A stretch of 10,978 nt of DNA from an uncultured Oscillospiraceae bacterium (GTDB lineage Bacteria; Bacillota; Clostridia; Oscillospirales; Ruminococcaceae): positions 1 through 10,978 of the forward strand of contig CABUAH010000061.1 in assembly GCA_902489475.1 (NCBI GenBank), given 5' to 3'. A model generated the notes under the pieces. That model saw nothing but the letters and a program-made list of their open reading frames with translations. It did no database searches and was not told where the DNA came from. Below, piece by piece: positions 1 to 6,086 of this stretch. Both the position numbers and the translations under genes were made by a program. Within the stretch, counting starts at the first letter, position 1. Each line of letters begins with the position of its first letter.

Positions 1-672
1 TTGATAAAAAAACCTATATATAGTATGCAGAACAAAAAACTTAAACATCTTAGAAAAGAATTTAATCGTATAAGTGCTGATGGTTACAACAATATGACTA
101 TGTCACGTATCTTCGTTAAATATTATGTTGAAAATCCGGGTGAAACGATTTTAGTATCGCCTCTGAATATTATATATAAAGTGAGTGCAATAGTGCGTGA
201 AACGACAAATAGATTTCATATATATATACGCAAAACAGATAATCGTGAAGGAGTGATTAAAGATATCGTTTTAATTAAATCTGGTCAAAAAATTAAAACT
301 GATTCTGTGGCAAGAGCATCACAAACAGACTCAAAATATTATGCCCATTATGTAATTAATATAGATGATTCTTTAAATGAAAACGACCTTATAGAATTGT
401 CGTATACGATTTCCGAATACTATACATATGCATGGACTAAAACAGAAAACTTTATGATTTGTCCAAACTATTTAGGAGATATAAATGATTTTTGTACTGT
501 TGATTTAGATTTTGATTTTGGAGGAATTGTGAATAATGCTTTTAAGACTCGGGAAGTTCTTATTGGTTTGATGACAGAACCTAAAAAGTGGGGAACTCAG
601 AATACTAATACTAATTTTCGTGTTAAAGACAATCAAATTGTTTTTATAAAAATTCATAACAACAACGGTTAA
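1..672 (+). CDS. Unidentified protein, 5' end open at window edge
   Basis: I do not recognise this 223-residue product. The reading frame is open from the first base, so it may begin upstream; the TTG at 1 and the ATG at 25 are only the first visible start codons, and neither has a visible ribosome binding site. The visible protein starts basic (MQNKKLKHLRKEF), then is rich in alternating beta-strand-like stretches from about residue 40 to 215, with no membrane segment or signal peptide. This suggests a soluble beta-rich domain, perhaps the C-terminal part of a larger protein. It is clearly AT-richer than cotJC next door (about a quarter to a third G+C by eye, against about 40%), with ATA and AAA codons frequent, which fits acquired DNA. 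It ends 28 bases before the point where cotJC homology begins, so I take it as cargo of an inserted element. That it is coding is fairly sure; its function is unknown. Confidence 0.6.
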   Translation: MIKKPIYSMQNKKLKHLRKEFNRISADGYNNMTMSRIFVKYYVENPGETILVSPLNIIYKVSAIVRETTNRFHIYIRKTDNREGVIKDIVLIKSGQKIKTDSVARASQTDSKYYAHYVINIDDSLNENDLIELSYTISEYYTYAWTKTENFMICPNYLGDINDFCTVDLDFDFGGIVNNAFKTREVLIGLMTEPKKWGTQNTNTNFRVKDNQIVFIKIHNNNG

Positions 673-699
673 TGTAATATGTAAAATAGCTATTATAGT
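1..699. mobile_element. Putative end of an element inserted in cotJC
   Basis: Reading the cotJC frame backwards from its first ATG gives the family-conserved residues GGPDGEVGAAMRYLNQRY without a break up to codon 699-701. A TAG at 696-698 comes immediately before, and nothing cotJC-like follows upstream. The DNA to the left is markedly AT-richer and holds an unrelated ORF. This is what the right-hand border of an integrated element, or a recombination breakpoint, looks like. The left border, any recombinase and the missing 5' part of cotJC would lie outside the window. The type of element is inferred, and a simple deletion fusion is the alternative. Confidence 0.5.
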
Positions 700-731
700 T
701 AGGCGGACCGGACGGGGAAGTCGGAGCAGCA
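699..731 (+). other. Orphaned cotJC codons at the junction
   Basis: These eleven codons (L-GGPDGEVGAA) are in frame with the cotJC body but lie upstream of its first ATG and directly after a stop codon. They include the Glu of GGPDGE, which by family alignment is the first manganese ligand (Glu35 in Lactobacillus plantarum manganese catalase). As the locus stands they cannot be translated as part of CotJC. Their good preservation argues that the break is recent or that the gene is rejoined at some stage. Confidence 0.7.
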
Positions 732-1211
732 ATGAGATATTTGAATCAGCGATATGTTGCGCCTTGTAATGAGGTCAAAGCGATATTGAGTGATGTAGGC
801 ACCGAAGAACTTGCGCATATGGAAATAGTTTCCGCAATTTTATATCAGCTTACAAAGGGATTGCCTATTAAAGAAATAAAGGAGTCAGGTTTTGACACAT
901 ATTTTGTGGATCATACGACCGGTATTTATCCGCAGGCGGCATCAGGTGTTCCGTTTACTACGTTGACGCTTCAGTCAACAGGTGATCCGATAACCGACTT
1001 GACAGAGGATTTGGCAGCAGAGCAAAAAGCAAGACTGACATATGATAATATTCTACGTTTGGCAGACGACCCGGATGTAAGAGATCCTATAAAATTTTTG
1101 AGAGAAAGAGAAATTGTTCATTTCCAGCGATTCGGCGAAGGACTGAGAATGGTTCAGGACCAGCTTGATGCGAAGAATTTCTATGCGTTTAATCCGAGCT
1201 TTGATTTGTAA
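732..1211 (+). CDS. cotJC: CotJC-type spore coat manganese catalase, 5'-truncated
   Basis: This is the C-terminal four-fifths of a CotJC/manganese catalase family protein. CotJC is a spore coat component, normally about 190-200 residues and encoded last in a cotJA-cotJB-cotJC operon; relatives carry a dimanganese centre that breaks down hydrogen peroxide. Visible landmarks are EELAHME (residues 25-31, a Glu and His ligand pair), AEQKAR (about residue 96, a third Glu ligand) and REREIVHFQRFGE (about residues 125-137, a His ligand). The usual C-terminal NFYAFNPSF tail is intact. About 34 N-terminal residues are missing, including the first Glu ligand, whose codon survives just upstream but untranslated. 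The ATG used here is an internal methionine with only a weak GGAG 5 bases upstream, so independent translation is doubtful. The sequence is otherwise undamaged. It is either a recent pseudogene or a gene interrupted by an excisable element. Confidence 0.85.
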   Translation: MRYLNQRYVAPCNEVKAILSDVGTEELAHMEIVSAILYQLTKGLPIKEIKESGFDTYFVDHTTGIYPQAASGVPFTTLTLQSTGDPITDLTEDLAAEQKARLTYDNILRLADDPDVRDPIKFLREREIVHFQRFGEGLRMVQDQLDAKNFYAFNPSFDL

Positions 1212-1229
1212 TTTCATTTTTATCTAAGT

Positions 1230-1263
1230 AAAACAGCATGAGGTTAACTCATGCTGTTTTTTT
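1230..1263. terminator. Bidirectional intrinsic terminator
   Basis: A perfect 13-bp stem (1230-1242 with 1248-1260) has a 5-base GTTAA loop and an A-run on one side and a T-run on the other. It can stop both cotJC transcripts (plus strand) and the convergent permease transcript (minus strand). Confidence 0.9.
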
Positions 1264-1295
1264 ACGAAAATTAAGTTTTGTGAATGTTAACTCGA

Positions 1296-3548
1296 TTATT
1301 CTGCGTTTTTCAAAGCTTCCGCAAGTGAAACCTTCTGTATCTTTCTGTATTCAAGAATGGATACAACTGAGTATGCCACAAGTCCTAAAATCAGTATTTT
1401 AACAAAAACTGTAGGAGTTACGTTAAGCGGAATCCATCCCGACATTTTAGCCATCATTATTGTTTTAAACATATACTTTAGAATGAAAAAGTCAAGAGGC
1501 ATACTTATTATCAGACACAGAATAACAACGATTGATGTTGAAACTATGTACAATTTGCTTATTTCAGGGTTAGTATAACCGAGTATTTTTACCATTGAAA
1601 TTGAAGCAGCGTTTTTCTCTATCACTATTTTTGACAGTAGGTAAATAAGTATGACGAATATTATAATGGCAAATCCGTCAACTAAGTTCATCATGCTGCC
1701 CATAGATACGTCCAGCTGTCTTGATACTTTTGTGAGCGATTCCTTGTCAATTACGGTTGCGATAAGCTCGTCGTCTATGTCGGTCAGCTCTTTAGTTGAA
1801 AAATATCCTGTAAAGCTGCCTTTTGCAAGTCCGAAAATCTCATTAAATTGATCTATATCCAAAAACACCGAAAGAGAGCCAGGATATGAGTAATTCCCGG
1901 ATATTTTAAAGTCGTACTCTTTCTTTGAGTATTTGTCCTGAAGCGTTATTGTATCGCCTTGACGGAGAGAATATTTATCGGCAAATCCATCGCTTATATA
2001 TACTTTCCCGTTTGAGGTGTCAGCATCTACATAATCACTGTTTTGCTTGATACCGTAAATGGAAATTGATTCGCTTTCATAGCCCTTAAATGTGCTTTCA
2101 AGCGATTGTAATCCAAATTTTTCAGCACACTTGTCTTTGGTTTCAACGGGCGCTTTAAGCACATACTGATAATCGCACAGCAAATTTGATGTTATATCGT
2201 CCTGATAATTTGCCAAAACATCAGGCAATGCAAGCCCGAACATTAAAAGAAGATTTGCAAAAAGAATCCCTATTAAAAGAGTTGTGTAGTTTGACATGTT
2301 TTGAAAGATTATTCTTATTCTGAAGCGGGAGAAAATTCCCATTTTTGTGTTTAGCTTGAAAGCTTTTTTCCTTTGGCGCCTTTTTAAATCTCTTCTTATA
2401 AATTTAAGAGGGGAAAGGGAGAGCTTGTTTGTGAGCACAAAAAGAGTAATTAAAAACATTATTATAAGCGGGATAACAGTTGTAATTAAAAACGCTTCTG
2501 CGTTCCAGCGAGTTTCGTATTTTGAAAGGCTGTAGCTTCCGTAATACATTGAAGCACACAGGTCTTTAAATGCTGTATAACCTAAAATATTTCCTACGAG
2601 TGCGCATATGACTGTTACGATTATCGGCATTGAAATATAGTGGCGGATAAGCTCGGATTTTTTATATCCGGATGCACGAAGAGTTCCTATGGTGGTTGCT
2701 TCCTTTGAGATTGTATTTGAGATTGTTACCGAAAATACAAAGGCAAGAATTGCTATGATAATGTAAAGAAGTGTTATCATCATAGCTCTGTCTCCTCCCA
2801 TATCCTCTCTTGTGAAGTTTATAGACTGATTTGCATATCTCGGAATAAAGTTTTGGAGCGGAGATATTTGGCTGATTTTGGTCGCAAGAGCGTCGGAAAT
2901 CTCTTTTTCGTCGGAAATATTCTTTGGATCATAGTTGTATTTCCACGAGTATGAGTAGTGATGATAGGTTCTGTCATAGCTATTAAACTCATCATCAGTC
3001 ACAATCGCAACGGAGAAGTTCACGGAATCAAACATAGTGTCCGAATTATTTTCAAACAAGGCGCTGTAATCGGAAAGAGCTACATAACCCGTTATCGTTT
3101 TCTCTTTACCAAAAAGTGTGATTCTATCGCCGACTTCAATCTTGTTGTTTTCGGCAAACATCCTGTCGATTGCAATTTCATTTTTTGCTTTCGGCAGCTC
3201 GCCTTCCATAAGGCATACCATGTTAATATCTTTTCGATTTGCAAAAATTCTTACGGTTTTATTATCTGAAATGGTTTCCTCAACATAATGATTGTTGAAA
3301 ATCTTTATTCCTAGTTTTTCTATATCGCTGAGTTGACTGTCTGTAAGTTCTGATATCGTTTCAAAATTGCCGTTCTCGATGTTGTATTTTTCAAAGCTTT
3401 CATCGTATGATTTTATCATGCTGCCGTCTGCGACCAAAAATCCCGAAACAAATCCTATCGAGAGTATCAGAAGAAGCAGTATAACGATATATTTTCCGAG
3501 GTCACCTTTAAATTCTCTCGGCAGACGCTTTCTTAAAGGACTTTTCAT
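1296..3548 (-). CDS. FtsX-type ABC transporter permease, 750 aa
   Basis: This is a large FtsX/MacB-type permease of the inner membrane, with the duplicated layout of exporters for peptides, lipids or antimicrobials. Membrane segments are visible at about residues 20-42, 256-280, 302-325, 352-375, 420-445, 635-657, 682-705 and 718-738. Two big extracytoplasmic domains lie between segments 1-2 and 5-6. Each half carries an FtsX-type core with the Ala-Ser-Gly-Tyr or Leu-Gly-Tyr coupling-helix pattern (LRASGYKKSE at about residues 290-299 and KILGYTNPEI in the second half), which contacts the ATPase. The start is supported by AGAGAGG about 9 bases upstream of the ATG. The ATPase gene lies 19 bases upstream on the same strand, so the two are one operon. 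The substrate cannot be read from sequence. Antimicrobial-peptide or macrolide-type efflux is possible, but there is no BceS-like kinase here to support it. Confidence 0.9.
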   Translation of the reverse strand: MKSPLRKRLPREFKGDLGKYIVILLLLILSIGFVSGFLVADGSMIKSYDESFEKYNIENGNFETISELTDSQLSDIEKLGIKIFNNHYVEETISDNKTVRIFANRKDINMVCLMEGELPKAKNEIAIDRMFAENNKIEVGDRITLFGKEKTITGYVALSDYSALFENNSDTMFDSVNFSVAIVTDDEFNSYDRTYHHYSYSWKYNYDPKNISDEKEISDALATKISQISPLQNFIPRYANQSINFTREDMGGDRAMMITLLYIIIAILAFVFSVTISNTISKEATTIGTLRASGYKKSELIRHYISMPIIVTVICALVGNILGYTAFKDLCASMYYGSYSLSKYETRWNAEAFLITTVIPLIIMFLITLFVLTNKLSLSPLKFIRRDLKRRQRKKAFKLNTKMGIFSRFRIRIIFQNMSNYTTLLIGILFANLLLMFGLALPDVLANYQDDITSNLLCDYQYVLKAPVETKDKCAEKFGLQSLESTFKGYESESISIYGIKQNSDYVDADTSNGKVYISDGFADKYSLRQGDTITLQDKYSKKEYDFKISGNYSYPGSLSVFLDIDQFNEIFGLAKGSFTGYFSTKELTDIDDELIATVIDKESLTKVSRQLDVSMGSMMNLVDGFAIIIFVILIYLLSKIVIEKNAASISMVKILGYTNPEISKLYIVSTSIVVILCLIISMPLDFFILKYMFKTIMMAKMSGWIPLNVTPTVFVKILILGLVAYSVVSILEYRKIQKVSLAEALKNAE

Positions 3549-3567
3549 ATGTACATTCCTCTCTTAA

Positions 3568-4266
3568 TTACCATTCAAGCATTTCGGCAGGCGTTATTTC
3601 TGTGTTTATGTAGTTTTTTCTGACTGCTCCGTCACGAAGCTTTATAACCCTGTTCGCCATGTTCTTTATGGCATCGTTATGAGTTACCATTATTACTGTG
3701 CTGCCGTATTTTTTATTTATCGTTTGGATAAGCTTCAGTATTTCCTTTGACGTTTTATAGTCAAGCGCTCCTGTTGGTTCGTCGCAAAGAAGTATGTCAG
3801 GGTTCTTTACAATTGCACGGCCTATAGCAGTTCTCTGCTGTTGACCGCCGGAAAGCTGGTTAGGAAGCTTATGGCGATGTTCGTAAAGCCCCAGCGTTTT
3901 CAATATGTCATCAACATCAAGCGGATTGTCGCTTAGGTATGCTCCGACTTCAATGTTTTCTTTGATGTTAAGATTTGGAATAAGATTATACATCTGGAAA
4001 ATATATCCCAAGTGTTTTCTGCGGTAAAGAGTCAGCTGTTTTTCACTCATATCTTTGATTTTGTCGCCGTTTACGGAAACATATCCTTCCTCAGCAGTTT
4101 CGATTCCGCCTATGATATTTAATAGTGTAGACTTTCCCGAGCCTGACGGACCGAGCAAAACGCAGATCTCTCCCTTTTCAATATCGGCATCTATTCCTTT
4201 TAAAACCTGTAATCGGTTTTCACCGCTACCGTAAAATTTCTGAAGGTTATTAATTTGTAAAAACAT
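3568..4266 (-). CDS. ABC transporter ATP-binding protein, MacB/LolD type
   Basis: This 232-residue cytoplasmic ATPase powers the permease encoded directly after it. All nucleotide-binding motifs are present: Walker A GPSGSGKS (39-46), Q-loop Gln91, signature LSGGQQQR (138-145), Walker B ILLCDEP (158-164), D-loop GALD and switch His196. The QLSGGQQQRTAIGRA and DEPTGALD wording is typical of the MacB/LolD/FtsE exporter group that pairs with FtsX-type permeases. The length is normal for the family. The ATG is preceded by AAGGAGG at an 8-base spacing. It is the first gene of the operon, transcribed from a near-consensus promoter with an operator at the transcription start, so it is probably induced by a ligand through a repressor encoded elsewhere. 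Confidence 0.93.
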   Translation of the reverse strand: MFLQINNLQKFYGSGENRLQVLKGIDADIEKGEICVLLGPSGSGKSTLLNIIGGIETAEEGYVSVNGDKIKDMSEKQLTLYRRKHLGYIFQMYNLIPNLNIKENIEVGAYLSDNPLDVDDILKTLGLYEHRHKLPNQLSGGQQQRTAIGRAIVKNPDILLCDEPTGALDYKTSKEILKLIQTINKKYGSTVIMVTHNDAIKNMANRVIKLRDGAVRKNYINTEITPAEMLEW

Positions 4267-4338
4267 TGTTTTGCCTCCTTGAATGTTTTTTATGTTGAAT
4301 ACTTTTTGGATTTGATTTGATGTTGACTGTACACTGCA

Positions 4339-4364
4339 CTTCGGTTAGCGTATGGTAACCGAAG
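4339..4364. promoter_or_regulatory. Second operator-like inverted repeat in ABC leader
   Basis: Perfect 9-bp arms (CTTCGGTTA at 4339-4347 and TAACCGAAG at 4356-4364) flank 8 bases. The core fits GTTA-N8-TAAC, the same pattern as the repeat at the promoter, about 60 bp downstream of the expected transcription start. It may be a second repressor site or, as RNA, a leader hairpin. Confidence 0.55.
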
Positions 4365-4369
4365 CAAAT

Positions 4370-4391
4370 AAAAAAACGGCGGCTTATCCGC
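4370..4391 (-). terminator. Possible leader attenuator hairpin
   Basis: Read on the minus strand, a GCGG-ATAAG-CCGC hairpin is followed after two bases by seven Ts, between the ABC promoter and the ATPase start. The stem is only 4 bp, so it is a weak terminator at most. Confidence 0.25.
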
Positions 4392-4396
4392 AGTAG

Positions 4397-4424
4397 AATA
4401 TAGTTAGTCAACGCTAACTATATT
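4397..4424. promoter_or_regulatory. Operator over ABC operon transcription start
   Basis: Perfect 11-bp inverted repeat (4397-4407 and 4414-4424, arms containing ATAGTTAG/CTAACTAT) with a 6-base spacer. It abuts the -10 box and covers the predicted start near 4419, the classic place for a TetR- or MarR-type repressor. The regulator class is an inference. Confidence 0.7.
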
Positions 4425-4425
4425 G

Positions 4426-4454
4426 AGTATACCATATGATGAAAAATATGTCAA
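4426..4454 (-). promoter_or_regulatory. Sigma-A promoter of the ABC operon
   Basis: On the minus strand, TTGACA (4449-4454) is separated by 17 bases from TATACT (4426-4431). Transcription would begin near 4419, giving a leader of about 150 nt before the ATPase start. Confidence 0.8.
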
Positions 4455-4502
4455 TAGATAAATGTCAATGTTATAAATAAAAAATACAAAACATTAAAAT
4501 AA

Positions 4503-4544
4503 AACAAACCGCCTGTGCAAATAATTTCGCATAGACGGCTTGTT
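4503..4544 (-). terminator. Minus-strand hairpin, possible terminator
   Basis: Arms 4503-4518 and 4529-4544 pair almost fully as minus-strand RNA if two G-U pairs are allowed, with one mismatch; plus-strand RNA would have more mismatches. A T-rich tail follows on the minus strand. No minus-strand gene is visible upstream of it, so it may only insulate the ABC promoter. Confidence 0.35.
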
Positions 4545-4625
4545 AATGTCTTGCTTCGGGTAAAGAAAAACTGTACAAATAAATTGTACACAATGTGTAT
4601 TATATCATTATTTAAAATTTTAAGT

Positions 4626-4642
4626 TGTCGAAAAAAGTCGAA
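4626..4642 (+). promoter_or_regulatory. Tandem Spo0A-box-like sites
   Basis: TGTCGAA at 4626-4632 matches the 0A box consensus, and AGTCGAA at 4636-4642 matches it at 6 of 7. They are in the same orientation exactly 10 bp apart, one helical turn, as expected for head-to-tail Spo0A binding. What they control is uncertain; the small ORF at 4674 is the nearest downstream candidate. Confidence 0.4.
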
Positions 4643-4673
4643 TGGAGAACAAATTTATTTTAAGAGGCTAATA

Positions 4674-4778
4674 GTGCGGGAGAATGTCATGAACGCTTCT
4701 AAATTTAGCACAGCAACAAGCATCGGATTTAGTTTTTTATCTGATCATAAATGGTTTCGGGACAAATTTCCTGATTAA
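4674..4778 (+). CDS. Possible 34-residue small protein
   Basis: This short frame begins at GTG 4674 (AAGAGG 6 bases upstream) or at ATG 4689 (GGGAG 6 bases upstream, giving 29 residues). Both starts therefore have plausible ribosome binding sites. The product (start MNASKFSTATSIGFSFL, end KWFRDKFPD) is slightly amphipathic, with no recognisable domain and no clear membrane span. It lies 30-60 bp downstream of the 0A-box-like pair, which hints at a sporulation-linked small gene. The stretch is otherwise unassigned AT-rich DNA, so chance is a real alternative. Confidence 0.25.
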   Translation: MRENVMNASKFSTATSIGFSFLSDHKWFRDKFPD

Positions 4779-4855
4779 ACATTGCTTAACTGCACATAAC
4801 TTATGCTTTGTTTTTGTAGCTTTTGTAGAAAAATCGGTTGAAATGAATTTTTATA

Positions 4856-4884
4856 TTGCCAATAGAATAAAGATATGATATACT
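4856..4884 (+). promoter_or_regulatory. Promoter of the Yip1-like gene
   Basis: TTGCCA (4856-4861), a 17-base spacer and TATACT (4879-4884). Because it overlaps the ATG at 4875, translation must start further downstream. Confidence 0.65.
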
Positions 4885-4955
4885 TAAATAAAATAATGAT
4901 TCAGTCATATATCGGGGAGAGTCTTTCAATGGCTGAAGGAAGGGAAGTAGTTATT

Positions 4956-5699
4956 ATGAATGAAAATGAAAATATTCAGAATGTAAACGGAGCAGAAACT
5001 CCTATTGACAATCAGGATGCGGTTCAGCCGACACCAAACACAAATCCTCAGCCTCAAAACCCAAATCCTCAGGCACAGTATGTTTATGCACAAAGTGCTC
5101 CGAAAGCGCAGGGCTTTGATTTTGGAAAAGAAATGGGAAATACTTTCAGCGATGTTATGAATATTATAAAAACTCCTGCTGATTCTATACCTAAGTTTGT
5201 CGGAAAGTCAAGCATTGTATCATCTTTGACGATTGCAATAATTTATGCTATCGTGCGTATTGTTTTCGGAATGATCAATACTGCGATTACTTACGGCGGA
5301 TATTCATATATTTCTGCGTTTGACAGAGCAGCAAGCTTTGTTACAAGCTTTTTCGCAAACCTTTTGATCGCAGCAGCAACAATGGCTATTATAGCAGCAC
5401 TAGTAATGGTATGCGGAAATGTATTTTCTAAGACGAAAATATCGTTTTTTAAAGGCTTGTCAATAGCTTCACTTTTTGTGATTCCGGTAATCCCGGCAGT
5501 AGTACTTAATTTCCTGTTCGGACTTGCAAACGCTGCGTTCGGTTCGGTATTTATGGTTCTTGGAAACGTAATTGGATACATATTTGTTGCTATGGCATTA
5601 AAGAATGAAATTAAAGACAACAATAAGCTTCCTTATATAGTAGCAGGCATTTTCTTCTGCGTAAGTTTTGCAGAGTGGCTTTTGTATGTGATATTTTAA
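4956..5699 (+). CDS. Yip1-like polytopic membrane protein
   Basis: A 247-residue membrane protein in two parts. Residues 1-50 are a polar, Asn/Pro/Gln-rich tail (PTPNTNPQPQNPNPQAQ) that looks disordered and cytoplasmic. From about residue 80 there are about five membrane helices, with GNxFSKTKISFFKG between two of them, in the manner of bacterial Yip1-domain proteins, whose function is unknown. I chose ATG 4956 (after GGAAGGGAAG, MNENENIQ) because the frame's upstream ATG at 4875 lies inside the promoter. ATG 4929, with GGGGAG 9 bases upstream, is almost as good and would add nine residues. The gene stands alone with its own promoter; a palindrome-rich repeat follows it. Confidence 0.75.
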   Translation: MNENENIQNVNGAETPIDNQDAVQPTPNTNPQPQNPNPQAQYVYAQSAPKAQGFDFGKEMGNTFSDVMNIIKTPADSIPKFVGKSSIVSSLTIAIIYAIVRIVFGMINTAITYGGYSYISAFDRAASFVTSFFANLLIAAATMAIIAALVMVCGNVFSKTKISFFKGLSIASLFVIPVIPAVVLNFLFGLANAAFGSVFMVLGNVIGYIFVAMALKNEIKDNNKLPYIVAGIFFCVSFAEWLLYVIF

Positions 5700-5719
5700 T
5701 TTGAATCTATTTTAAACAG

Positions 5720-5754
5720 CAGTTTGAATCCCTGAGCCTTATGGTTTGGGGATT
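5720..5754 (+). repeat. Terminal direct repeat, copy 1
   Basis: Identical to copy 2 over 30 bases (5725-5754), plus a shared CAG five bases upstream. As plus-strand RNA it folds fully (AAUCCCUGAGCC with GGUUUGGGGAUU, loop UUAU) using three G-U pairs. The minus strand would have A-C mismatches, so any RNA role is on the plus strand. Confidence 0.85.
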
Positions 5755-5955
5755 GAGCGTGTCGACAAAGTCCGCCACGCTCCCCATGGGACAAACGCAC
5801 TCGCTTCGATAGCTTCGCCTATCTCGTTCTGCGTTTTTTCCCTAGGGAACCCCTTTTCGTCGGAAATCGGCTCATATCGTCGATTTCCTCTCAAGGTGTC
5901 GCTGGTCGGCACATGTCCGCCTACGCGACAATATTTTAAAAGTGTGTTTTTTCTA

Positions 5956-5990
5956 CAGACTGAATCCCTGAGCCTTATGGTTTGGGGATT
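5956..5990 (+). repeat. Terminal direct repeat, copy 2
   Basis: Same 30 bases as copy 1, at 5961-5990, with the shared CAG at 5956-5958. The same hairpin is followed here by a T-rich stretch (from 5994), so this copy could act as a weak terminator. Confidence 0.85.
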
Positions 5991-6010
5991 AATGTTTTTG
6001 CTCCTTTTTC

Positions 6011-6053
6011 ATATTGCCAAAAGGGTATAAGCTTTAAAATCAAGGCATATACT
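6011..6053 (+). promoter_or_regulatory. Possible promoter of the DUF4830 gene
   Basis: TTGCCA (6014-6019) is 15 bases from TAAAAT (6035-6040), a short spacer; a TATACT at 6048-6053 lacks a well-placed -35. The stretch shares ATATTGCCAA and ATATACTTAA with the promoter of the Yip1-like gene. Confidence 0.35.
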
Positions 6054-6086
6054 TAATTACAAAAATAATAAGAGAGAGGGGTTTTT

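Larger units (their letters stand above)
5720..5990. repeat. GC-rich palindromic intergenic repeat element
   Basis: This non-coding element of about 270 bp is bounded by two direct copies of a 30-bp sequence (5725-5754 and 5961-5990) and is around 60% G+C in the middle, against under 40% in the flanking genes. Between the copies lie at least four inverted repeats: 5755-5761/5776-5782, 5794-5835 (nested, then six Ts), the perfect 12-bp palindrome at 5838-5849, and 5862-5869/5881-5888. The ends TGTCGC/GCGACA at 5897-5930 can also pair. A 94-codon frame runs through it but has no ribosome binding site and reads through the palindromes, so I do not call it a gene. It resembles dispersed intergenic repeats of clostridia, which I infer. 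Confidence 0.65.

Noticed and set aside
4515..4673. Upstream extension of the small ORF to a GTG at 4515
   Set aside because: It begins inside the minus-strand hairpin, has no ribosome binding site, and includes the 0A-box-like sites, so only the distal 34 codons are considered.
4875..4955. Longer start of the Yip1-like protein at ATG 4875
   Set aside because: This ATG lies inside the spacer of a good promoter, upstream of its transcription start.
5725..5990. Two identical 30-bp repeats as a minimal CRISPR array
   Set aside because: The 206-bp interval is far too long for a spacer and is itself palindromic; there are only two copies and no cas genes.
5746..6030. 94-codon plus-strand ORF through the repeat element
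   Set aside because: It has no ribosome binding site, runs through several palindromes and the second repeat copy, and its composition follows the repeat and not codon use of neighbours.
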